Shown: piece after piece, positions 1 to 7,240 of the stretch | How the letters are laid out: the number at the start of each line of letters is the position of its first letter | Numbering within the stretch: position 1 is the stretch's first letter | Assembly: GCA_029983495.1 (NCBI GenBank) | Contig: JASBZJ010000066.1 | Coordinates: 1-9,656, forward strand | Origin: Porphyromonas sp. | GTDB taxonomy: Bacteria; Bacteroidota; Bacteroidia; Bacteroidales; Porphyromonadaceae | Length of the DNA stretch: 9,656 nucleotides | Reading direction: 5' to 3' | Program-made: the position numbers and the translations under genes | The notes under the pieces: generated by a model | Databases searched by the model: none | Told to the model about the DNA's origin: nothing | What the model saw: the letters and a program-made list of their open reading frames with translations, nothing else

Positions 1-48
1 ATCGTTACCTATTACGCTCTGCGACCAAACCAAGCGTTTGATTTTTAG
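1..48 (+). CDS. Possible 3' end of an upstream gene (partial, unidentified)
   Basis: The frame starting at base 1 is open for 15 codons and ends in TAG at 46-48, giving a tail ending RPNQAFDF. This would be the last part of a gene entering from the left edge, on the same strand as dut. The fragment is far too short to identify. The frame starting at base 2 is also open, to about base 216, but it runs straight through the intergenic repeat and is probably not coding. Only flanking sequence could settle this. Confidence 0.3.
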   Translation: MVTYYALRPNQAFDF

Positions 49-72
49 CCAATTAGTTCGTTTCCGATTTTT

Positions 73-208
73 TGTAGGGGGCGGACCTGTGTATCCGCCC
101 GCAGGTGTCGAACAAAATAATGACGTTACGGTTGTAACCCATCAAACCGCTCCCATCGATAATGAATTGCGATACGATGGCTGGTGGACACGCAGATCCA
201 CCCCTACA
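73..208. repeat. MITE-like intergenic element with two hairpin arms in inverted orientation
   Basis: The left arm (73-100) begins TGTAGGGG and the right arm (183-208) ends with the complement CCCCTACA. Aligned as inverted repeats with a 1-nt gap, the arms differ only at five positions after the shared 8 bp, and all five are transitions. Each arm also folds on itself: GGGCGGA (79-85) pairs with TCCGCCC (94-100), and GGTGGA (183-188) pairs with TCCACC (197-202), both around 8-nt loops. About 82 bp lie between the arms and contain no convincing gene. The arms are much richer in G and C than the surroundings. The outer sequence resembles a TGTAGGGGCGGA-type intergenic repeat that I recall from many unrelated bacterial genomes. 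It is probably a non-autonomous mobile repeat. Confidence 0.65.
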
Positions 209-325
209 GTTACCTGAATCTCGCACGAACAAATAAAATTTACGACATTGGTAAACACTAATACAGAACGCCCCCAATCGATTAATTGGAATCATGAACA
301 AGTGGGCAAAAACACCAAAAAGTTG

Positions 326-333
326 TACCTTAG
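326..333 (+). promoter_or_regulatory. Candidate -7 promoter element for dut operon
   Basis: TACCTTAG followed by CA matches the Bacteroidetes -7 consensus TAnnTTTG at all but one fixed position. It sits 23 bp before the chosen dut start, so the leader would be very short. No clear TTTG is visible at the expected -33 position near 303-307, which lowers confidence. The motif lies inside the longest possible dut reading frame (from ATG 294), which argues for the later start at 357. Confidence 0.35.
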
Positions 334-356
334 CACAGATTATTATAAGAAAAACA

Positions 357-797
357 ATGGCTATTACGGTACAAATTATCAACCGCTCAACAAATAAACT
401 CCCCGCCTATGCCACTGAACACTCGGCAGGGTTGGATATATCAGCCTTCCTTGAAGCACCAATAACACTAGCTCCACTCGAACGAGCACTAATTCCAACT
501 GGGTTATTTATTGCCCTACCCGAAGGGTACGAAGCCCAAATACGACCGCGAAGTGGACTTGCTTTAAAACAAGGTATTACCGTACTGAATGCACCTGGAA
601 CAATTGATGCCGACTACCGGGGAGAACTAAAAGTAATCGTTATAAACCTCTCGAACGAAGCAGTTACTATAAGTAGTGGCGACAGAATTGCACAAATGGT
701 AATTGCTTCGTATACAAGGATTAATTGGGAACTTACAGAGGTGTTAAACTCAACAGAACGAGGCAATGGTGGCTTTGGTCACACTGGCATAAATTAA
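357..797 (+). CDS. dut: dUTP diphosphatase (dUTPase)
   Basis: Trimeric dUTPase, which hydrolyses dUTP to dUMP and pyrophosphate. This keeps uracil out of DNA and supplies dUMP for thymidylate synthesis in the cytoplasm. All five family motifs are present in the 146-residue protein: AGLDISA (24-30), RPRSGLALK (63-71), [10 protein letters not shown] (81-90, with the catalytic-loop Asp), GDRIAQMVI (108-116) and the Gly-rich tail [10 protein letters not shown] (135-144) that closes over the active site. The length is normal for the family. An upstream in-frame ATG at 294 would add 21 residues unlike any dUTPase N-terminus, so ATG 357 was chosen; a promoter-like element at 326-333 agrees. It is the first recognisable gene of a plus-strand run, with only 23 nt to the TPR gene, so it is probably co-transcribed with the envelope genes downstream. 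Confidence 0.95.
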   Translation: MAITVQIINRSTNKLPAYATEHSAGLDISAFLEAPITLAPLERALIPTGLFIALPEGYEAQIRPRSGLALKQGITVLNAPGTIDADYRGELKVIVINLSNEAVTISSGDRIAQMVIASYTRINWELTEVLNSTERGNGGFGHTGIN

Positions 798-820
798 GTT
801 ACATTTCGAACCTAATAGCT

Positions 821-2608
821 ATGCATTTAGTAAAAAAGCTTTTCATTATTATACTAGGGTTCACTGCTATACGAGCAGTTGCACAACCAACTATCGCTAC
901 ATTCAGTAGCGATAGCCTTACGGCAAAAAAGCTTTTCGACATAGGCGTTTTAGAAGCATTTAACGGTAACGTAGGCAAAGCTTACCGTTTGTGCAAAATG
1001 TCGTACGCTTATACACCTAGTGCTATAACAGCCTCGTTTATTGGCTCGTTGGTACCAACCGAAAACTTCAACAATAAAAGCTATTGGCTTGAAAAGGCAA
1101 TTGAATTAGATACCACGAACGAAGAGTACCAACTAGCCCTATATACATTGCTAAGTGCCTCAAATAAATACAATGAAGCCATTAACCACCTCGAAGAATT
1201 TTTAAAAGAGGTACCCAATGCAGAGAAAGCTATGCTTGCTCTTTCGCTTAGCTATGCCCAAATTGGCGAGTTCGACAAAGCTTTATCGCTCACTAAAACG
1301 GTTGATAGCATTTCTACTAGTTCCGATAATCGCCAAATGGCAAAGCGACTATCAGGTTCTATCCTTGCGAATCTTAAAGCCTTGCCTCAGCGGAAACAGT
1401 TTATTTTATCCCAAATTGATCCCAACGAAACAAACGTATTTAAGCTCGTTGAAAATGTAGATCGCCTAGTAGAAATTAATGCCTTTAACGAAGCTATAAA
1501 AATACTCGTAAATAACCCACTAAACAAACGCAATAACCCAGTTGTCATTCACCAACTTGCTACACTTTATAACAGTATATCTGATACCCCAAATGCGATA
1601 TCGCAAATTAAACGTCTAATAAATGTTGGTACAGATGAACTTACATTGGAGCAAAAAATTGAGCTTATTACCGATATTATTGCTAAGGATACCGATAACC
1701 GAATTGAAAGCAGGAAAAAATACATCCCTATTCTAAAAGAATTATACGATAATAACCCAAACGAACGCCTTATCCGACAACTATATTTTAGTTTATCTGC
1801 ACGATGGCAAACCAACCATAATAGCCCCGTTTTTAACACTGAACTAAGAAAAGCTCTCGAACAAACCCCAAACGATCCTGTTTTACAGGTGGTTCAACTT
1901 AACGAGTTCCTAACAAATGGCGAGTTTGAAAGTGCAAAAAAACTTGCAAACGAAATTATTGCTAGTAACAAGGGGGCTAAACTTGCCAAACTGAATGCTT
2001 ACAATGTTCTAGTTGCCATTGCTGCAACTAACAAACAATACATCGAAGCGGAAAAACTTATTGTGCAAGCGGAACCATTAACGATGGGTGATTTACAAAT
2101 AGAAGGTGTTGCAAACAATGCTTTTGTAAAGGATATAATATCTGAAAACGAAATAGTAGCTACCCATTACTCCTTTAAAGGCACATTATTCTTTGAACTT
2201 GGGAAACATACCGAAGGGTTTGAGGCTTATGATAAAGCCCTCGAACGCAACAGAAATTTGCCCAGTGTGTTAAACGATTACGCCTACCAACTAGCACTTA
2301 CAGGTGGCGACCTCGACAAAGCCGAAGAATACGCTATAAAGGCAATTGAACTTTTACCTGACTCTCCCCAAATAAACGATACCTACGCTTATGTTCTTTT
2401 CCTAAAAAAGAACTACATCTTGGCAGAGATCTATATTCGGAAAGCCATTGAACTCGATAGTAAAAGAGCGACCTATTTTGATAGATATGCTAAAATATTA
2501 CAAGCCCAGGGGAAGAAAAAAGAAGCCAACGATAATTACCGAAAAGCACAAGCAATTGAACCAACAACTGAGCGTGCGGAACTAATTAAACAACTTAGCG
2601 AACAATGA
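821..2608 (+). CDS. Exported tetratricopeptide-repeat (TPR) protein
   Basis: A 595-residue secreted protein made largely of helical repeats. Residues 1-21 form a signal peptide (KK near the start, hydrophobic core, AVA before Gln22). There is no lipobox Cys, so it is probably periplasmic. The clearest TPR units are in the C-terminal third (about 449-590), with signatures such as KAEEYAIKAIELLPDS and AEIYIRKAIELD. Weaker degenerate repeats appear to fill the rest. The frame stays open upstream to ATG 725 inside dut, but those 32 extra codons would place residues ahead of the signal peptide, so ATG 821 was chosen. The gene follows dut by 23 nt and its stop overlaps the next start (ATGA), implying translational coupling to the DUF4292 lipoprotein. 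TPR proteins are scaffolds; a role in assembling an envelope complex with its neighbours is inference. No catalytic domain is seen. Confidence 0.9.
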   Translation: MHLVKKLFIIILGFTAIRAVAQPTIATFSSDSLTAKKLFDIGVLEAFNGNVGKAYRLCKMSYAYTPSAITASFIGSLVPTENFNNKSYWLEKAIELDTTNEEYQLALYTLLSASNKYNEAINHLEEFLKEVPNAEKAMLALSLSYAQIGEFDKALSLTKTVDSISTSSDNRQMAKRLSGSILANLKALPQRKQFILSQIDPNETNVFKLVENVDRLVEINAFNEAIKILVNNPLNKRNNPVVIHQLATLYNSISDTPNAISQIKRLINVGTDELTLEQKIELITDIIAKDTDNRIESRKKYIPILKELYDNNPNERLIRQLYFSLSARWQTNHNSPVFNTELRKALEQTPNDPVLQVVQLNEFLTNGEFESAKKLANEIIASNKGAKLAKLNAYNVLVAIAATNKQYIEAEKLIVQAEPLTMGDLQIEGVANNAFVKDIISENEIVATHYSFKGTLFFELGKHTEGFEAYDKALERNRNLPSVLNDYAYQLALTGGDLDKAEEYAIKAIELLPDSPQINDTYAYVLFLKKNYILAEIYIRKAIELDSKRATYFDRYAKILQAQGKKKEANDNYRKAQAIEPTTERAELIKQLSEQ

Positions 2609-3438
2609 AGTACTTTCGGCAACAACTTGCAAGCCTACTATTAATAATACTATTTGTTACAAGCTGTGGCATTACTAAACAGTATTCTGTAGCAGAAAAA
2701 GCTTCTGTTTCGGCAGAAAACGAACGCTTTGCACTTTTCCTTACTGAAAAGGAGCAAAACACTCCCTTACAGTTCAATGGAAGCCTAGTAGCACAAACAT
2801 CAGAAAACGAACAAACACCCCATGTTAATGCAAATCTTTTTTTCGTACCCTCCGAAGGTATTTCGCTTTCAGTTCGTCCAATTCCTTTTGTTGAAGCCGC
2901 AACAATTTATGTTATGCCGAATCAAATTATTGTGTTCGACAAAATAAATCGTTATTTCTTTTCTACCTCCTATTCTGAGCTGTCGAAAAAAATTGGATTC
3001 GAAGTAAGCTACTCCAGTATAGAAAGTATTATTTTCGCCCGCTACTTATTTTCGAAATCTATTGGTCGGGAAAAATGGAAATATGAAAATGGTGCTTTTT
3101 CCTACTACACAGGGTTCAACAATGGCTTATCCGTAAGCTATATTATGGATAAACAATTAGCAAAGCCCTATGCACTACAAATCAAACAGAAAGAAAATTC
3201 TCTTGGTATTCTTCAAATAAGCTACAACAGCTATCAACAAACGCAGTGGGGGTTATTACCTCAAACCCTAAGCATTGAACTTATCGGCAACAAAAAGCCT
3301 ATTACAATTTCACTAAACTTCAATTCGATTCGGCATTCAAATCAAGCTACTAAACATATCACGCCACCCACTACCACTAGCTACACAAAGCTTACTTTCG
3401 AGCAACTATCCAAATACATAAATCAGTTCACATACTAA
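2605..3438 (+). CDS. DUF4292-type lipoprotein
   Basis: A 277-residue lipoprotein with a signal peptide and lipobox VTSC, with lipidation expected at Cys21. The body fits DUF4292, a family found mainly in Bacteroidetes. Its typical elements are a strand-rich start, SVRPIPFVEAATIYVMPNQI (89-108), the FDKINRYFF segment (111-119) and a following helix with ESIIFARYLF (140-149). The latter part is predicted to be mostly strands. From memory, DUF4292 is structurally grouped with the LolA/LolB lipoprotein-carrier fold, so it may bind lipid or a lipoprotein at the outer membrane; this is inference. Its start overlaps the TPR stop by 4 nt (ATGA). The envC-like gene follows after 35 nt. The C-terminal Thr/Pro-rich stretch (HITPPTTTS) looks like a linker before a short final helix. 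Confidence 0.85.
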   Translation: MKYFRQQLASLLLIILFVTSCGITKQYSVAEKASVSAENERFALFLTEKEQNTPLQFNGSLVAQTSENEQTPHVNANLFFVPSEGISLSVRPIPFVEAATIYVMPNQIIVFDKINRYFFSTSYSELSKKIGFEVSYSSIESIIFARYLFSKSIGREKWKYENGAFSYYTGFNNGLSVSYIMDKQLAKPYALQIKQKENSLGILQISYNSYQQTQWGLLPQTLSIELIGNKKPITISLNFNSIRHSNQATKHITPPTTTSYTKLTFEQLSKYINQFTY

Positions 3439-3473
3439 AAAAAAAGCAAATATCTTTTTATTCTTCCTTTGCT

Positions 3474-4715
3474 ATGAAACGTCTGTCGCTTCTTATATTT
3501 TTGTTCATTGCCTGCATTACGCCTTCGTTCGCTCAGCAAAAATCGAAAGCTGTTCGAGACCTCGAACGGCAACGAAAGCAAGCACTCGAAGCGGTTCAAA
3601 AAACCGAAAAGCAACTAAAAAACGTGCAGTCGACTCGGACAAAAAAGCAGGAATTAGAAAAGCTCCTTGCAACTAAAGTAAAGCAACAACAGCAAGTGGT
3701 AAGCATTCTTGACAAAGAAATTAAGACCCTTGATATAGAAATCGATTCACTCGCAGTAGTTGCTCTTAACCTTAAAAACCAAGAAGAACAACGAAAGAAA
3801 GCTTATGAACGAAGTGTTATTGCTCTTCAACAGAAAAAAAATAATACAGATAAGTTTCTATTCATCCTTTCATCGAAAGATTTCGACCAAGCGATGAGAA
3901 GAATTCGCTTTGTTTCAGACTATGCCTCGGCACACAATAAAGCAGCAAGGGAACTAAACGACACTCGTAAAGCCATTGAAGCTACTCAGAATAATATTCA
4001 ATCGAACAAACACAATAAAAGCAAACTACTTGTTGCTCGTGAAAGAGAGCGAAAAAAACTTGAAGCAGAAAAAGTAGCTACAGGTAAAGAAGTGGCATCG
4101 CTTAAGGGACAAGAAAAAAACCTTCAGCAACAAAAAAAGAAATACGAACAACAAGCGGCGGCATTAAATAGAAAAATTGAGCAACAAATTGCTTGGGAAA
4201 TAGCCGAAGCTGAGCGCAAAGCTCGAGAAAACAACAAAAAAGGAACCGAAACTCGTAAAGCTGTTACTAAAGGGGGCTATGCTATGACGGCTGAAGAACG
4301 AAAGCTTTCGGGGAACTTTGCCTCGAATAAGGGTAACCTCCTTATTCCTGTTAGTGGTCCTTACACCATTATTTCGCACTTTGGTGTTCAGCAACATAAA
4401 CAAGCAACAAAAGTACAAACCAATAATTCGGGGATTGATATATCAGTTCCTAAAGGAACAAAGGTTCGTGCGGTTTTCGAAGGTACGGTAACAAGCATAT
4501 TCGTCCTTTCTGGCTACAATAACTCCATTATTGTTCGCCATGGTAATTACCTAACTGTTTATGCCAATGTTATTAATATTCAGGTAAAGAAAGGACAAAG
4601 AGTAAAAACAGGGCAAACCCTAGGAACTGTCGCCACTAACGAGGGGAGCACAGTACTACACTTTCAACTTTGGTACGAACGAACAAAACAAAACCCCGAA
4701 CTATGGATACGATAA
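3474..4715 (+). CDS. EnvC-like murein hydrolase activator with degenerate LytM (M23) domain
   Basis: A 413-residue exported protein, signal peptide 1-20 (SFA before Gln21). Residues about 22-255 are a long charged coiled coil, including the EnvC-type segment FILSSKDFDQAMRRIRFVSD (130-149). The C-terminal LytM/M23 fold spans about 287-413. Judged against the active-site pattern of LytM, the first zinc His is Asn318 (NNSGID, Asp322 kept), the catalytic His after the Tyr is Asn365 (VYANV), and the HxH pair is reduced to Val394-Leu-His396. It should therefore not cut peptidoglycan itself. By analogy with E. coli EnvC it would activate an N-acetylmuramoyl-L-alanine amidase during daughter-cell separation. 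The stop lies inside the 5' end of ribF (13-nt overlap). Membership of an operon with a DUF4292 lipoprotein and a TPR protein suggests a shared envelope role. Confidence 0.9.
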   Translation: MKRLSLLIFLFIACITPSFAQQKSKAVRDLERQRKQALEAVQKTEKQLKNVQSTRTKKQELEKLLATKVKQQQQVVSILDKEIKTLDIEIDSLAVVALNLKNQEEQRKKAYERSVIALQQKKNNTDKFLFILSSKDFDQAMRRIRFVSDYASAHNKAARELNDTRKAIEATQNNIQSNKHNKSKLLVARERERKKLEAEKVATGKEVASLKGQEKNLQQQKKKYEQQAAALNRKIEQQIAWEIAEAERKARENNKKGTETRKAVTKGGYAMTAEERKLSGNFASNKGNLLIPVSGPYTIISHFGVQQHKQATKVQTNNSGIDISVPKGTKVRAVFEGTVTSIFVLSGYNNSIIVRHGNYLTVYANVINIQVKKGQRVKTGQTLGTVATNEGSTVLHFQLWYERTKQNPELWIR

Positions 4716-5683
4716 CCTTAATTCGTAACAATTACGGCGAATTACAATTGCCCCCCAATAGCTTTATTCCCACAGCTGTTGCAGCAACTGTAGGAACATT
4801 CGATGGCGTTCATAAAGGGCATTTATTTCTTTTCGACCAATTATTTGAAAAAGCTAAGCAAGAAAAATTGCCAACAATGGCGATTACCTTCGATAAGCCT
4901 CCCGTTGCTGTTGTTCGCCCTACTCACCCCTACGAACTTCTTACCGAAAACCACGAAAAAAAGCTACTACTAGCACAAACTGGGTTGGACTATCTCGTTA
5001 TTTTACCCTTCGATAATGCACTATCGAGCCTTTCGTCTGAGCAGTTTATTCGCACCATACTTAGCGAAATACTAAACGTTCAATACCTTGTTAGTGGCTA
5101 CGACAACAGATTTGGGAAAAAAACAATTGGCGCTCCCCCTTTTGATCCCGAAACCTTTTGTAATCTTCTTGGCATGAAGTTTTTCCGAGCTTTACCAGCC
5201 TTCGATAAAAGCCATTACGAATACAGTAGCAGCAGAATACGAAATGAACTACGAAATGGTAATATTGAACAGGCAAATCAGTTATTGGGCTATACATATA
5301 AACTTAAAGGAACCGTTGTTACAGGTAATAAGTTGGGGCGCAAATTTGGTTTTCCCACGGCAAACATATGCCCAGCCAACTCGCACAAACTTATTCCTCC
5401 AGATGGAGTTTATGCAGCATCGGCTTATACAATTACACCACTAGGGTTAAAGGAATTAGCGAAGGGTATGCTATACATTGGCACACGACCTTCGCTTGAT
5501 TTAGAACAAGAAAAAAGAATTGAAATAAATCTTTTTGATTTTTCAGAAGACCTTTACGGAAGAGAAGTTGTTATTGCCTTTGAAAAATACATCCGAAACA
5601 GCGAACGTTTCGAAACGCACCAACAACTTATCGATAAAATTGCTGAGGATGAAAAAACAATACGTGCCTTTTATGGAATGTAG
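4703..5683 (+). CDS. ribF: Bifunctional riboflavin kinase / FMN adenylyltransferase (FAD synthetase)
   Basis: Converts riboflavin to FMN and then FAD in the cytoplasm, using ATP at both steps. The protein has 326 residues, close to the usual 310-320. The N-terminal adenylyltransferase domain shows the nucleotidyltransferase signature GTFDGVHKGH (31-40), the DNRFGKK segment, and the SSSRIRNEL motif (175-183). The C-terminal flavokinase domain carries GNKLGRKFGFPTANI (208-222), GVYAA, YIGTRPS and RIEINLFDF with the expected catalytic Glu274. The frame remains open upstream to ATG 4670, but ATG 4703 was chosen because the extra 11 residues are an out-of-frame reading of the envC end. The 13-nt overlap with envC implies coupling. 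It is the last gene of the operon: its TAG is followed by a terminator hairpin at 5727-5782. Confidence 0.95.
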   Translation: MDTITLIRNNYGELQLPPNSFIPTAVAATVGTFDGVHKGHLFLFDQLFEKAKQEKLPTMAITFDKPPVAVVRPTHPYELLTENHEKKLLLAQTGLDYLVILPFDNALSSLSSEQFIRTILSEILNVQYLVSGYDNRFGKKTIGAPPFDPETFCNLLGMKFFRALPAFDKSHYEYSSSRIRNELRNGNIEQANQLLGYTYKLKGTVVTGNKLGRKFGFPTANICPANSHKLIPPDGVYAASAYTITPLGLKELAKGMLYIGTRPSLDLEQEKRIEINLFDFSEDLYGREVVIAFEKYIRNSERFETHQQLIDKIAEDEKTIRAFYGM

Positions 5684-5800
5684 CAACAGAAACACATTAT
5701 AGTTTTACTTCTGTTTACTATTCTTTCCCCCTCGTATTATGCGCAAAATATATATCCACATAATACAAGGGGGATGTTTTTTACTAGTACTATAGCTTAA
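5684..5800 (+). pseudogene. Signal-peptide-like open frame without a start codon (possible gene remnant)
   Basis: Immediately after the ribF stop, in the same frame, 38 codons are open before TAA at 5798-5800. The translation begins QQKHIIVLLLFTILSP and continues SYYAQNIYPHN. This resembles a Bacteroidetes signal peptide: basic N-region, hydrophobic core, and an Ala before Gln. There is no ATG, GTG or TTG before the core, and only about 18 residues follow it. The segment overlaps the terminator hairpin. It could be a decayed exported-protein gene joined to ribF by a deletion, or a chance hydrophobic frame in AT-rich DNA. Confidence 0.25.
5727..5782 (+). terminator. Rho-independent terminator of the dut-ribF operon
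   Basis: CCCCCTCGTATTATG (5727-5741) pairs with CATAATACAAGGGGG (5759-5773) over 15 positions with a single mismatch (5733/5767), around a 17-nt loop. ATG and then six T (5777-5782) follow on the plus strand, so it is oriented to stop transcription out of ribF. Read from the minus strand, the mismatch becomes a G-U pair and the stem is unbroken, but the sequence after it (AAAGAATAG) has no T-tract. It may still slow transcripts arriving from the converging operon that ends at 5790. Confidence 0.85.
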
Positions 5801-6485
5801 CTGTTCCCACAATATCACCAGTTGAAATTTGCACTTGTTTATCGGCTTCGTTGTTTAGTTGATAAGGCCCATTTGGCAATAATCTGAGTACAAAAAAGTT
5901 GGCTTTATTAGCTCCAATAACTTTATCGGTTAATGCTGTAGTAACAGTATTCAAAACTAAATCGAGCAAAAAGCTACCCGAATTCGATACTCTACAGTCA
6001 ACTACCAAGTCGGCATTCTTTTGAAAAAGGGTTTCGCCAGTAATAGTGGAACGTAAAACATACTCTATTTCGACCTGTATTGTATTGAATAACGAAGTTT
6101 TTTCCCACTTTTTAATTCGTGTAAACAAAGCTGCATCGGCACCTAACACGTTATGGAACCGGGTTAAAGGTGCATCAAGATACATTTCTGCATCGTAAGC
6201 ACTTTCGCTCTCGAACAACTCTTGGCAAAGCAATGGAGAAAATACATAAAACCCACGCTCTGCAAGTGGAACAAACAATGTTGTGTAAACAGCCTCTTTA
6301 GCCTCTACTTTATTTGTTTCGTTAATGGGAGGCATTATTACAACCGTTTTAGGGTTTTCAGCATAGAACTTAGGAAAAGCTTTCTCCTTTGTAACCGTAC
6401 TACCTATCACTCCACACGAAGTAAATTGTAAGCAACAACTTATAATTGGAAGTATAACTTTAATGAGTGTCGAAAAGCGTTTCAT
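5790..6485 (-). CDS. DUF799 / GNA1162-family lipoprotein
   Basis: A 231-residue lipoprotein with signal peptide and lipobox FTSC (lipid Cys24; two further Cys at 17-18 lie in the hydrophobic core). The family signature is clear: PKTVVIMPPINETNKVEA (45-62), PLAERGFYVFSPLL (73-86), then LGADAALFTRIKKWEK (114-129) and a strand-rich domain to about 205. This matches the DUF799 family named after Neisseria GNA1162, whose structure I recall being compared with the N-terminal domain of TolB. Its function is not established. The ATG shares one base with the preceding DUF4810 stop (TGATG), so the two are translationally coupled. It is the last gene of the minus-strand operon and faces the ribF terminator. 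DUF799 commonly accompanies DUF4810 and CsgG homologues, which supports a common outer-membrane complex. Confidence 0.9.
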   Translation of the reverse strand: MKRFSTLIKVILPIISCCLQFTSCGVIGSTVTKEKAFPKFYAENPKTVVIMPPINETNKVEAKEAVYTTLFVPLAERGFYVFSPLLCQELFESESAYDAEMYLDAPLTRFHNVLGADAALFTRIKKWEKTSLFNTIQVEIEYVLRSTITGETLFQKNADLVVDCRVSNSGSFLLDLVLNTVTTALTDKVIGANKANFFVLRLLPNGPYQLNNEADKQVQISTGDIVGTVKL

Positions 6486-6835
6486 CAGTTCTCGTACTGT
6501 GCAATAATGCGGTTAATAAAAATACTACTCTCAGGGTACAGTGCAACCTCGCGTTTTAAATAGGTAATGCCCTCGCTAATATTCCCTTTCTCTATTAACA
6601 TAAATCCATATTCAGCACATATACCTGGGGGTATTGTATTACGTATTCCTCGCTGTTTATTAATAATCTTCTCGTATGCCTCTACAAGGGCTTTTTCTTC
6701 CTTTTCAGTACGCTTTTTGTTATAAGAATACAAATTTGAATCGTAGTTATACCACGAGTACAACGAACGTGGTGTTCCACAGCTCGTAAGCCCTATTATT
6801 AAAGCAGTAGCTAAAATAAGTAACTTATTTTTCAT
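6485..6835 (-). CDS. DUF4810 lipoprotein
   Basis: A 116-residue lipoprotein, signal peptide with lipobox LTSC (lipid Cys19). It shows the DUF4810 pattern: an aromatic-rich start SLYSWYNYDSNLYSYNKK (24-41), a helix (EKEEKALVEAYEKII), then IPPGICAEYGFMLIEKGN (68-85) and a second helical pair ending ALYPESSIFINRII (98-111). The helical half looks like a small TPR-type hairpin. The family function is unknown; it is nearly always found beside DUF799 and CsgG-like genes, as here. It lies 31 nt after the small lipoprotein gene, and its stop overlaps the next ATG by one base. No Shine-Dalgarno is visible, as is usual in Bacteroidetes. Confidence 0.85.
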   Translation of the reverse strand: MKNKLLILATALIIGLTSCGTPRSLYSWYNYDSNLYSYNKKRTEKEEKALVEAYEKIINKQRGIRNTIPPGICAEYGFMLIEKGNISEGITYLKREVALYPESSIFINRIIAQYEN

Positions 6836-6866
6836 ACTTGTGCTATTGGATTGTCATAAAGATACT

Positions 6867-7211
6867 CTAACGATACAACGTAATGGTTTTAATTCTCCCA
6901 GCAGAAACAAAAATTTTTTGATTATACAACATGCGTCCATCAGCTGTAAGTACTTTTATTGCATGAGTACCAGGCTTAATGATAAGCTGAACTCGCTTGT
7001 CTCGTGGCTGATTAACGTTTAGTGCATCGTACATAATCGGTTCTTCCTTATCAATTATTATAGTTACTTTTTCGGGCTTGTGGTTACCAACAACTAACTC
7101 AACTTTTGCTTCATCGCTATACCCTCCTGTTGCCGATGAAACGGAACCACAAGAAATACTTAACGCTGTTACGATAAGAAGAATTGGGAACAAATAAATA
7201 AATCTTTTCAT
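6867..7211 (-). CDS. Small lipoprotein with PEGA-like C-terminal domain (unknown function)
   Basis: A 114-residue lipoprotein: signal peptide 1-20 with lipobox SISC (lipid Cys21), a short Ser/Gly-rich linker (22-31), then one compact strand-rich domain. The end, KPGTHAIKVLTADGRMLYNQ (79-98) followed by KIFVSAGRIKTITL, has the rhythm of PEGA domains: a Pro-Gly turn, GxHxIxV strand, then an exposed strand and a final TITL strand. PEGA-type domains are small beta-sandwiches found on surface or periplasmic proteins, but this assignment is by eye. It lies 29 nt after the CsgG-like gene and 31 nt before DUF4810, so it is certainly in the same operon. It is not part of the trio CsgG-DUF4810-DUF799 as I know it from other phyla and looks like a lineage-specific addition. 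Confidence 0.8.
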   Translation of the reverse strand: MKRFIYLFPILLIVTALSISCGSVSSATGGYSDEAKVELVVGNHKPEKVTIIIDKEEPIMYDALNVNQPRDKRVQLIIKPGTHAIKVLTADGRMLYNQKIFVSAGRIKTITLYR

Positions 7212-7240
7212 AGCTCGATATATGCTTTACAAAAGGGTTC

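Noticed and set aside
2..216. Plus-strand frame open from the left edge through the repeat
   Set aside because: Openness comes largely from the repeat itself. The translated product is low-information and has no family signature.
53..382. Minus-strand frame of 109 codons across the region upstream of dut
   Set aside because: It runs through the intergenic repeat and the dut promoter area, has no recognisable domain, and overlaps the start of dut. Such frames are typical by-products of this repeat.
735..797. dUTPase motif 5 reading GFGHTG rather than GFGSTG
   Set aside because: His at this position occurs in other bacterial dUTPases as far as I recall, and the other motifs are intact, so there is no sign of lost activity.
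1567..1839. 90-codon minus-strand frame inside the TPR gene
   Set aside because: It lies wholly within a well-supported coding region and has no independent signals; it is a shadow frame.
3474..4715. Annotation as an active M23 metallopeptidase
   Set aside because: Key His residues are replaced (Asn318, Asn365, Val394), so an activator role is better supported.
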